The notes under the pieces: model-generated
Database searches by the model: none
Told to the model about the DNA's origin: nothing
What the model saw: the letters and a program-made list of their open reading frames with translations, nothing else
Origin: Lentilactobacillus rapi DSM 19907 = JCM 15042
GTDB lineage: Bacteria > Bacillota > Bacilli > Lactobacillales > Lactobacillaceae
Reading direction: 5' to 3'
Length of the DNA: 56,255 nucleotides
Assembly (NCBI RefSeq): GCF_001436255.1
Contig: NZ_AZEI01000022.1
Coordinates: forward strand, 63,557 to 119,811
Translations under genes and position numbers: made by a program
In this document: in pieces, positions 40,908 through 48,807 of the stretch
Layout: the number at the start of each line of letters is the position of its first letter
How positions within the stretch are numbered: position 1 is the first letter of the stretch

Positions 40908-42746
40908 CTAACCAAAGGCTTGGGATGTCCCACTCGGCTTCATCTTCACGGTTCGTTTATCGCTACGAGCTCGTAATGCCCAAAGGATTGTGACCGTATC
41001 AACAACTTCCTGGAAAAGAGCCCCGATGATTGCCGGAATCACCCCAAAGCTGGCAATCAACATTAGGATTGTACAGATTGCAATCCCAATCAATACGGAT
41101 TCTTTGGCAACTGTCATGGTCCCCTTGGAGATGTTAACGGCTTTACTAACTAAGCTTAAATCGTCTTTCAGAACAACGGCGTCCGCGGATTCACTTGCTG
41201 CGGTTGCTCCGTGAGCCCCCATGGCAATGCCCACATCTGCCAATGCGAGGGATGGCGCGTCGTTAACGCCGTCGCCAACCATGACAACTGGGCGTAATTT
41301 TTTCTCAACTTTTTTGATCACATCAATTTTTTCCTGGGGGAGCCGATCAGCATAAACCTTGTCGATCCCCACTCGTTTGGCAATGTCTTCTGCGATGGAT
41401 TGCCGATCTCCAGAGATCATCATAATTTGACTAGCTCCCATGCCGTGCAATTCGTCCATCACAGTCTTAGCTTCTGGGCGCAATTCATCCGAGAAGGACA
41501 CGGAGCCGACGTAATGGCCGTCAACGGACACGTAGACGGTCGTTTTGTCGATTGCCTTAATTGGGTCATTGGAAACGAACGCTGGTTTTCCAGCTCTGAT
41601 GAGTTTGCCATCAATGGTTGCTTGGACGCCTTCAGCAGTGGTCTCCTCCACGTTGGTTGCGGTGGGGATGTTATCCGGGGTGGCGGCAACTAATGACCGC
41701 GCCAAAATATGACTGGATTGCTGTTCAGCTCCGGCCGCCAATGAGAGCACTTGATCTTTGGTGTAACCGGCTGTTGCAAAAACCTCATCAACGGTTAAAT
41801 GTCCCTTGGTGATGGTGCCGGTCTTATCAAAGGCAAAGGTTCTGGCATTCGCGAGTTTTTCGATAATTGTCCCACTTTTAACGATAATGCCGTTTCGACT
41901 GGCACGGCTCATCCCTGACACTAAAGCAATTGGCGCCGCTAAAATCAGCGGGCAGGGGGAGGCGACAACCAGCACTTCGGCAAAGCGAACCGGATCCTTT
42001 GAAACGTACCAGGCAATTCCGGCAATTAAGTAAGCCAGAATCGTGAACGGAACTGCATAACGGTCAGCCATTCTCACAAAATGAGCGGGCGTACTTTCCG
42101 CTTGTTTAACCAGTCGAATAATATTCTGATATTGACTTTCATCCGCGGTCTTATCAGCAATCATGTCAAATGAATGATCACCGTTGACGGCACCGGACAT
42201 GACCGCCTCACCGACTGCTTTGTCAATTGGCCGGGATTCCCCGGTTAGAGAAGCTTCGTCAACGGTCGTGGTTCCTTGAGTAATCGTCCCATCAACTGGG
42301 ATCACTTCACCGGGCTTCACCACGATGCGATCGCCAACTTTGACTTGGTCAATTTTAACATCCACGATTTTGTCACCCTGCATCAAATGTGCGGATTGCG
42401 GCGAATTTTCAAGCAATGATTGTAATTCAGAATTTGCCTTGTTGGCAGCATAATCTTCCAGGGTATCGCCACCTGTCAGCATCAACAGCACGATTAAGGC
42501 TGCCCAATACTCGCCAACGGCAATGGTCGCGATAACGGCTGTGATTGCCAGCAGATCAACACCGAATTTACCAGACCGGAGCGTTTTCACCATGTCGATA
42601 AACATCAAGAGTGCGATCAGTGAGCCCATCGTTGAAATGACAATTTGTGAATAAAGCGGCAATTTTAGGCCAAATTCAAGGATGAGCGAAATCAAGCCAA
42701 CGACGAGGACGCTGGTCAATCGCATATAATTTGTTAATTTACTCAT
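40908..42746 (-). CDS. P1B-type heavy-metal ATPase with SPC motif (612 aa)
   Basis: A metal-exporting P-type ATPase. The phosphorylated Asp307 is in FDKTGTITKG; the actuator has LTGESRP; the hinge has MVGDGVNDAPSLALADVGIAMG. The metal-site helix reads SPC (Cys265) instead of CPC, and there is no N-terminal metal-binding domain; both features mark the P1B-4 group (Co, Zn or Fe(II) efflux). Six to seven membrane helices. ATG 42746 follows the SD GGGAGG; a farther ATG overlaps that SD. No ArsR/Fur-like regulator is adjacent. Confidence 0.87.
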   Translation of the reverse strand: MSKLTNYMRLTSVLVVGLISLILEFGLKLPLYSQIVISTMGSLIALLMFIDMVKTLRSGKFGVDLLAITAVIATIAVGEYWAALIVLLMLTGGDTLEDYAANKANSELQSLLENSPQSAHLMQGDKIVDVKIDQVKVGDRIVVKPGEVIPVDGTITQGTTTVDEASLTGESRPIDKAVGEAVMSGAVNGDHSFDMIADKTADESQYQNIIRLVKQAESTPAHFVRMADRYAVPFTILAYLIAGIAWYVSKDPVRFAEVLVVASPCPLILAAPIALVSGMSRASRNGIIVKSGTIIEKLANARTFAFDKTGTITKGHLTVDEVFATAGYTKDQVLSLAAGAEQQSSHILARSLVAATPDNIPTATNVEETTAEGVQATIDGKLIRAGKPAFVSNDPIKAIDKTTVYVSVDGHYVGSVSFSDELRPEAKTVMDELHGMGASQIMMISGDRQSIAEDIAKRVGIDKVYADRLPQEKIDVIKKVEKKLRPVVMVGDGVNDAPSLALADVGIAMGAHGATAASESADAVVLKDDLSLVSKAVNISKGTMTVAKESVLIGIAICTILMLIASFGVIPAIIGALFQEVVDTVTILWALRARSDKRTVKMKPSGTSQAFG

Positions 42747-42777
42747 AGCGAAACCTCCCATTTTTCTTCTTATCTAG

Positions 42778-42807
42778 ATTATAACAATTCTAAACTAGAG
42801 AGTCCAA
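42778..42807 (-). promoter_or_regulatory. Promoter of the metal ATPase gene
   Basis: Minus strand: TTGGAC (42802-42807), 18-nt spacer, TATAAT (42778-42783). Confidence 0.6.
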
Positions 42808-42842
42808 TTAAGGGACTGACTTTGAAATTAAATGAGCATACT

Positions 42843-42895
42843 AAAACAAGCAACTTGCTGGCCATGTTACTTTTGGCCATCAAGCTGCTTGTTTT
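42843..42895. terminator. Strong hairpin terminator of the aldo/keto reductase gene
   Basis: AAAACAAGCA...TGGCCA pairs with TGGCCA...TGCTTGTTTT over about 20 bp with small internal mismatches; a T-run is present on each strand. Confidence 0.75.
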
Positions 42896-42921
42896 AAGTG
42901 ATGTTAAATCATGCTACTGAC

Positions 42922-43785
42922 TCACAATTGACTGAGTTGGTTGAAATCTGCGTCACTCAAATCAACGTTGGCTGCCGCCACATTATCTTCCAAATGTTGA
43001 ATTGAACTGGTTCCTGGAATTGGAAGAATATTTGGTGAGCGTTTTAACAACCAAGCTAAGGCAATCTGGGCTTCAGAAACATTGTATTTCTTAGCGATGT
43101 TGCTGAGTGGGCTGTTAGCGCCGACTAGTTTACCGGTGTTGAGCGGGAACCAAGGAACGAAGGCCATATGCTGGGATTCACAGTAGTCCACCACATCGTC
43201 GTCTTTGTGGTTGGCGACATTATAGAGGTTCTCAACCGCATCAATCTTAGCGTATTTCTGCGCTTCTTTGATCTCTTCAACGGTGACTTGGCTGAGGCCG
43301 ATGTGCTTAATTTTGCCTTCATCCTGCATCTTTTTGAGTTCCCCAACTTGTTCAGCTACTGGGAAATGCGAATCAATTCGATGCAAGAACAGCAGGTCTT
43401 CATGGTCAAGCCCCAACGTCATCATTGAAACTTCAACTTGTTGACGAAGGTAGCCAGGCTCACCATGGGGCGTCCAAATGCTTGGGCCTTGCCGAGTTTG
43501 ACCAACTTTATCCGAAATGAAAATTTGATCGCGGTTGGCTGCCTTCTTCAGGCCAGCTGCCAAGTAGTGGTCAGCAAACCACGGGCCGTAAGAATCAGCG
43601 GTATCAAAGAAATTAACCCCAAGTTCAGTCGCGTGTTCAACGACACTCACGGCTTGATTCCAATCCTTGTATGGCCCCCAGGTTCCCGGCCCGGTGAGTT
43701 GCATGGTGCCGTATCCTAACCGATTAATTTTAAACTGATCATCAAATTGATAAGTACCAGAATTTGCTGCATTCAGTTCTGCCAT
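42922..43785 (-). CDS. Aldo/keto reductase (287 aa)
   Basis: An NADPH-dependent oxidoreductase. The catalytic tetrad is visible: Asp and Tyr in FFDTADSYGPW, Lys in ISDKVGQTR and His in LLFLHRIDS. The C-terminal coenzyme-binding stretch LPIPGTSSIQHLEDN is typical. The layout resembles E. coli YdbC and plant pyridoxal reductases; the substrate is unknown. ATG 43785 is preferred (upstream AAGAAGTGG); a farther ATG adds 14 residues without homology support. Monocistronic. Confidence 0.87.
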   Translation of the reverse strand: MAELNAANSGTYQFDDQFKINRLGYGTMQLTGPGTWGPYKDWNQAVSVVEHATELGVNFFDTADSYGPWFADHYLAAGLKKAANRDQIFISDKVGQTRQGPSIWTPHGEPGYLRQQVEVSMMTLGLDHEDLLFLHRIDSHFPVAEQVGELKKMQDEGKIKHIGLSQVTVEEIKEAQKYAKIDAVENLYNVANHKDDDVVDYCESQHMAFVPWFPLNTGKLVGANSPLSNIAKKYNVSEAQIALAWLLKRSPNILPIPGTSSIQHLEDNVAAANVDLSDADFNQLSQL

Positions 43786-43825
43786 TATTTCCACTTCTTT
43801 CATGTAAAGAGTATGATCCATCTCC

Positions 43826-43854
43826 ATTATAGTCAGAAATTAAATTAAATTTAA
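43826..43854 (-). promoter_or_regulatory. Promoter of the aldo/keto reductase gene
   Basis: Minus strand: TTAAAT (43849-43854), 17-nt spacer, TATAAT (43826-43831), in a very AT-rich stretch. Confidence 0.5.
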
Positions 43855-44001
43855 TTTTAAATCGTTTCACTTTGTAAAAGTTTTGTAAACTTCAAAAACA
43901 GACGCGCTTAGCAAACCTGACCATTAGAATTATTGTATACTAGCTTTGATAATAATATTGGCGGCCCCACAACCGTGGTAACGCGTGTAGAGGATGATAA
44001 T

Positions 44002-45543
44002 ATGGCAGGCAAATACTTTGGAGCAATTATTGTAAATGTTTCCGGCTTGGAACTATTGATTGTGAATTTGAAGAATTTCAAGGCTTTGGAACGAGTGAAG
44101 AAAGATATCAATCTCGGTGACGATGTGTATCAAGATAAACCAGTGAGTTTTGATTCAGTCGAGCGGGTATCCGAGGCTTTAACCGGTTTTGTGCAGATTT
44201 TAAACGATTATGGGGTAACCAATTATAAACTATGGGGCAGTCAAGCCTTGTCAGAGTCGATTAACGCCGATTTCATTGCTGATCAATTGTTTCTCCATAC
44301 GGGCTTGAATATCCAATGGCTTTCAACCAGTGAAGAAACATATTATCGCAATCAGAAGATCTCCGTTAAGTTAACTCAGGATGAAGATAATCATCAGAAA
44401 ACTGTTTTTTTGGTTGGGATTACCTCGGGAAATACGGCCATTACAGAATTTGATAGCGGCCAATTTGTGTCGTCCACTAATTTTGCCTTGGGACCAATTA
44501 AAATTGCCGAAGACCTGCAAAGCCTCCGCCAAACGGCCCCTAACTCAATTGGGCTCTTGAATGATTATATCGATAGTAAATTAAATGATTTTTATATCGG
44601 CAATCCATCCAGTGTTGTTCAAGATCCAGCTCCCAGTAAGATTATTTTACTGGGAACCTTGCCGCTTAAGCAGATGATTGACAATTACTTGGGGGATCCC
44701 CGAAAAAATTTGACCGTTGATGAATTCAATGAGTTGATTGATAAGTTGGTGGACTCTTCGGATCAATACGTCGTTGAAGAATTACATGTTGATGAAGAAT
44801 ACGTCCCGCTTATTTTACCGGAGTTGTTGTTAATTCGGCGGGTTATTCGGCTAACCAACGCAACCGAAATTGGCTTTTCCAATTCCAGTGTCGTTGACGG
44901 CTTGGTTAACAGTGAGGCGGTTCGGGAAGGCTATTCCAAGCTTGACTTTGTCCCACAAACAATCATCATGGCCAACAATTTGGCGATTCATTATGGTGTT
45001 GAACCGGTGCATCAGCAATTGGTTACCAAGTTTGCCCTACACCTGTTTGATCAGCTGAAGCCGTTGCATAAGTTAGGCAATCGCGAGCGGGTATTACTCC
45101 AAGTGGCGTCGATTTTACATGATGTTGGTAACTACATTGGCATTCATGAGCATTATTTACATTCTGAATATATCATTCAGCACTCCGATATCATTGGCCT
45201 GTCAGACATTGAACGGCGCACCATCGCGGCAATTGCCCGTTACCACAGCTCGACGACCCCGAGTGAAGATCTTAGTCACTTTCAGCACATTTCTGCCGAA
45301 AATCGGCGACTGATTTCCAAGTTGGCTGCAATTTTGCGGCTGGCTGATGCCTTGGACGATGACCGCCAGCAAAAGATCAAGAAGATCTCGGTCTCCGTTC
45401 GGGCACCAAAGGTCATTATTACCGTTTATAGCAATTCAAACCTGGCCTATGAAAATTGGATATTTAATTCAAAGAGCCAATTCTTCACGGAAGCCTATGG
45501 ATTTAAAGCTATCTTGAAACAAAGGAGCGTGAAAACGAAATGA
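44002..45543 (+). CDS. Degenerate Ppx/GppA-like protein fused to an HD domain (513 aa)
   Basis: The N-terminal 300 residues follow the exopolyphosphatase actin-like fold but lack its catalytic signatures: where the Ppx at 47720 has IDLGSNSVRMTI and IDTGGASAEIIL, this protein has IIVNVSGLELLIV and VGITSGNTAITEF. The C-terminal part (about 310-500) is HD-type, with ILHDVGNYIGIHEH (His373-Asp374) and ARYHSS intact. ATG 44002 follows the SD GAGGAT. It overlaps ppk by 4 nt (ATGA). In lactobacilli a ppx-ppk-ppx operon is common; this member is inferred to bind rather than hydrolyse polyphosphate in its N-terminal part, with hydrolysis, if any, by the HD domain. Confidence 0.8.
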   Translation: MAGKYFGAIIVNVSGLELLIVNLKNFKALERVKKDINLGDDVYQDKPVSFDSVERVSEALTGFVQILNDYGVTNYKLWGSQALSESINADFIADQLFLHTGLNIQWLSTSEETYYRNQKISVKLTQDEDNHQKTVFLVGITSGNTAITEFDSGQFVSSTNFALGPIKIAEDLQSLRQTAPNSIGLLNDYIDSKLNDFYIGNPSSVVQDPAPSKIILLGTLPLKQMIDNYLGDPRKNLTVDEFNELIDKLVDSSDQYVVEELHVDEEYVPLILPELLLIRRVIRLTNATEIGFSNSSVVDGLVNSEAVREGYSKLDFVPQTIIMANNLAIHYGVEPVHQQLVTKFALHLFDQLKPLHKLGNRERVLLQVASILHDVGNYIGIHEHYLHSEYIIQHSDIIGLSDIERRTIAAIARYHSSTTPSEDLSHFQHISAENRRLISKLAAILRLADALDDDRQQKIKKISVSVRAPKVIITVYSNSNLAYENWIFNSKSQFFTEAYGFKAILKQRSVKTK

Positions 45544-47720
45544 GTTCAAAAGTAGATTTCAAAGATCCCCATTATTATACAAACCGCGAACTCAGCTGGT
45601 TGGATTTTAATTACCGAGTATTAGATGAAGCTCGAGATAAGGTAAATCCGTTGCTGGAACGAGTGAAATTCCTAGGGATCACCCAGAGTAATCTTGATGA
45701 ATTTTTCATGGTTCGGGTGGCGTCACTTGCTAAGCTAACTGAGGTTAAGTATGAAGGCACCGATGCTTCAGGATTAACGCCAGCCCAACAATTGAAGGCC
45801 GTTAACGACAAATCACATGATATGCTGATTAAGCAGTACAGTACTTTAAATCGATCCTTATTGCCTGCCATTAACCAAGTTGGCATTCATCTGCTTAGTC
45901 TTGATGAGCTCAATGACAAGCAGTTTCAATTCATCAAGGGCTACTTTCATGATGAACTCTATCCAGTGTTGACGCCGATGGCTGATGACAGTTCACGGCC
46001 GTTTCCATTTATCAGTAATGATTCTCTGAACTTGTCCTTGAGAATTACTAAAAATGACGATGAGGATGGCAAAACGCTTTATGCTACTCTGCAGGTACCA
46101 AGCATCTTTCCGCGGGTGGTTCGTTTGCCGGGTGCGCCAAATGACTTTATCTTGATTGAAGAAATCATTAAACGCTTCGTCAATCAGCTGTTCATCAACT
46201 ATGACATTAAGGAAGTTTCCACGTTCCGGGTCATTCGAGATATGGATTTGGATGTGGCCGAGGAAGATACTTCGGACTTGCTTAAAAAAGTCCAGCAACA
46301 GCTTAAACTTCGGGAACACGGTCAAGTCATCCGCTTGGAAGTGGATTCGAATATCAGCAAGAAACTCCGTAAACGGCTCGTCAAAGAACTCCAAACCGAA
46401 GAAGATTCCGTTTATGAGGTTAATGGACCCATTGACTTGACGTTCCTGAATAAATTGGCCAGTGCTGTGGTTGGTCACGACGACTTGAAGTATCCGCCAT
46501 TTACGGCTTATCAACCAGAAGAACTCAATTCCGATCATAATATTTTTGATGCCATCAAGGAACACGATTGGCTGATGCAACACCCTTATGATAAATTTGA
46601 TTCGGTCGTGGAATTCATCCGTCAGGCATCAATTGACAAAGAAGTTTTGGCCATTAAAATGACCCTGTATCGGGTATCGGGCGATTCACCAATCATCAAA
46701 TACTTGGGTCGAGCTGCTCAAAACGGCAAACAAGTGACTGTATTGGTTGAAGTAAAGGCTCGATTCGATGAGGAAAACAACGTTCATTGGGCTCGGCAGC
46801 TTGAAAAAATGGGGTGTCATGTTATTTATGGCCTGGTTGGGTTAAAAACCCACTCCAAATTATCGCTGGTCGTTCGCCGGGAAGAAAATGGCATCCGGCG
46901 CTACATTCATATGGGAACCGGTAACTATAACGACGTGACTGCTCATTTCTATACGGACTTAGGCTTGCTAACCTGCAACAATGACATCGGGATTGATGTC
47001 ACGAATATCTTTAATATGTTATCCGGGTATTCCAGACCGCCATATTTCCATCAACTGCACATTTCCCCTCATGGCATTCGTGACTTTATCATGGATCGCT
47101 TGGATGAGGCAATTAAGTACGTTAAAGCTGACCGCCCCGTCCACATTCAAATGAAAATGAACTCTTTGTCTGATCAAGATATGATTGCTAAACTTTATGA
47201 GGCTTCTGCAGCCGGCGTGGCAATTGATCTGATTGTTCGAGGGATTTGCTGCCTGAAGACGGGAATTCCCGGGGTCAGCGAGAACATTACGGTTCATTCG
47301 ATTGTTGGCCGTTTCTTGGAACACAGTCGGATTTATTTGTTTAACTTTGACGGCGATCAGCAGGTCTATCTTTCCAGCGCCGATTTGATGACTCGGAATC
47401 TGAACCGGCGGGTTGAACAGCTCTTTCCAGTGCTGCAGCCAGACTTGGCTAAGCGGGTTGTCGCGATTTATGAGACAATGTGGACGGATAATGTTAAGAC
47501 GCGAACGTTGGATAAAGATGGTGTTTATAACCGCGTTGATCGTCGGGGCCGCGCACCACTTGATTCTCAGGAATACTTTGCAGCTCAAGCAACTAAGCTC
47601 GCTAAAGCGCAACAGAGTTCTCACCGACCTAAAGGTGGCGCTCAGTTCCAACCAATGTTAAGTCCTCAAAACCAACCCGATCCATTTAACGATGACGATG
47701 ATGGGAGTGACAATCAGTAA
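45540..47720 (+). CDS. ppk: Polyphosphate kinase 1 (726 aa)
   Basis: Makes inorganic polyphosphate from ATP. Order of features: the N-terminal helical domain with NRELSWLDFNYRVLDEA, the head domain, and two phospholipase D-like domains with the autophosphorylated histidine in YIHMGTGNYND (about His457) and the second-site IRGICCLKTGIPG and SRIYLF stretches. A Gln/Asp-rich tail of about 40 residues follows the conserved core. Flanked and overlapped on both sides by Ppx-type genes, so synthesis and breakdown are co-expressed. Confidence 0.93.
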   Translation: MSSKVDFKDPHYYTNRELSWLDFNYRVLDEARDKVNPLLERVKFLGITQSNLDEFFMVRVASLAKLTEVKYEGTDASGLTPAQQLKAVNDKSHDMLIKQYSTLNRSLLPAINQVGIHLLSLDELNDKQFQFIKGYFHDELYPVLTPMADDSSRPFPFISNDSLNLSLRITKNDDEDGKTLYATLQVPSIFPRVVRLPGAPNDFILIEEIIKRFVNQLFINYDIKEVSTFRVIRDMDLDVAEEDTSDLLKKVQQQLKLREHGQVIRLEVDSNISKKLRKRLVKELQTEEDSVYEVNGPIDLTFLNKLASAVVGHDDLKYPPFTAYQPEELNSDHNIFDAIKEHDWLMQHPYDKFDSVVEFIRQASIDKEVLAIKMTLYRVSGDSPIIKYLGRAAQNGKQVTVLVEVKARFDEENNVHWARQLEKMGCHVIYGLVGLKTHSKLSLVVRREENGIRRYIHMGTGNYNDVTAHFYTDLGLLTCNNDIGIDVTNIFNMLSGYSRPPYFHQLHISPHGIRDFIMDRLDEAIKYVKADRPVHIQMKMNSLSDQDMIAKLYEASAAGVAIDLIVRGICCLKTGIPGVSENITVHSIVGRFLEHSRIYLFNFDGDQQVYLSSADLMTRNLNRRVEQLFPVLQPDLAKRVVAIYETMWTDNVKTRTLDKDGVYNRVDRRGRAPLDSQEYFAAQATKLAKAQQSSHRPKGGAQFQPMLSPQNQPDPFNDDDDGSDNQ

Positions 47721-48667
47721 TGGAAAATTTTGCTGTAATCGATTTAGGCTCCAACTCGGTGCGGATGACAATCAGTCAAATTGGTAAAGATGCGACCTAC
47801 CAAACTGTTACGCAAATGAAAGACTACGTCCGCCTTTCTGAAAATATGGGAGTTGAGAAGATTCTCCAGCCTGATGCGATTGAACGGACAATGGCTGCCT
47901 TAAAGGGATTTAAGGACGTTTATTCCAAATTGGACCATTTAACGATTAAGGCGGTTGCCACCGCGGCAGTTCGGCAAGCCACTAACCAGAAGCAATTTTT
48001 GAAACGTGTTAAGAATGATCTCGGCATTGATCTTGAAGTGATCTCGGGTTCACAAGAGGCCTATTATGATTATGTGGGCGTCAGTGAAACCTTGCCAGCC
48101 ACGAACTCGGTCATTATCGATACGGGTGGTGCCAGCGCAGAAATTATTCTCGTTCAAAATGGGCGGGTCACCAACTTGATTAGCATTCCGGTTGGGTCAG
48201 TAACTTTATCATCCAAATTTGCATTAGCTGATGAAGTATCTGCCCAAGAATTCTTTAAAGCAGTCATGTATGTCGAGAAAATGTTTCAGAATGTTTGGTG
48301 GCTGAAAAACGGGATTAATTTACCAATTATTGGTTTGGGTGGCAGTAATCGGACCCTTGCCAAGATTAATCGGCGTTACAACAATTTATTGGATACTGAT
48401 GACATTCATGGTTATCAACTGAGGGATGACCAAGTCAACGATACCTTCCAACGAATGCTCGGCGAGAATCTCGAAGAGCGCAAAAAGGTGCCTGGCATCA
48501 GCAAGGACCGGGCAGACATCATTATTGGTGGCTTGATCCCAGCAGTGTTGTTGATGAATTACTTGGATTCCGATCGAATTACATTCTCAACAAGTGGCTT
48601 GCGGGAAGGAATTCTATTTGAGAAGCTCCACAGTTTGATTAAGGAAAATGTTGAAAAAAGTGAGTGA
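47720..48667 (+). CDS. ppx: Exopolyphosphatase (315 aa)
   Basis: A Ppx/GppA phosphatase with intact phosphate loops IDLGSNSVRMTI (about 5-16), AVATAAVRQATN, SGSQEAYYDYVG, IDTGGASAEIIL (about 133-144) and GLGGSNRTLAK. It hydrolyses the terminal phosphate of polyphosphate or pppGpp. Its start overlaps the ppk stop (TAATG). It ends with a classic short Ppx form (about 315 aa), without the HD domain seen in the first gene. A terminator follows at 48755. Confidence 0.9.
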   Translation: MENFAVIDLGSNSVRMTISQIGKDATYQTVTQMKDYVRLSENMGVEKILQPDAIERTMAALKGFKDVYSKLDHLTIKAVATAAVRQATNQKQFLKRVKNDLGIDLEVISGSQEAYYDYVGVSETLPATNSVIIDTGGASAEIILVQNGRVTNLISIPVGSVTLSSKFALADEVSAQEFFKAVMYVEKMFQNVWWLKNGINLPIIGLGGSNRTLAKINRRYNNLLDTDDIHGYQLRDDQVNDTFQRMLGENLEERKKVPGISKDRADIIIGGLIPAVLLMNYLDSDRITFSTSGLREGILFEKLHSLIKENVEKSE

Positions 48668-48754
48668 AGCGGAAACGTCGGAAGTCAAAATGTCGAAGGG
48701 GAAACCCCGTCTCCGCGTGACGATTTAAGAAACGGTTCCAATCTCACCATCACC

Positions 48755-48795
48755 AAAAAAGGAAGTTGGACAAAAATGTCTAACCTCCTTTTTTG
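48755..48795. terminator. Terminator between the ppx operon and the YhgE gene
   Basis: AAAAAAGGAAGTTGGACA pairs with TGTCTAACCTCCTTTTTT with two small mismatches; it can serve both convergent genes. Confidence 0.8.
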
Positions 48796-48807
48796 ATTGA
48801 CGTTCAC

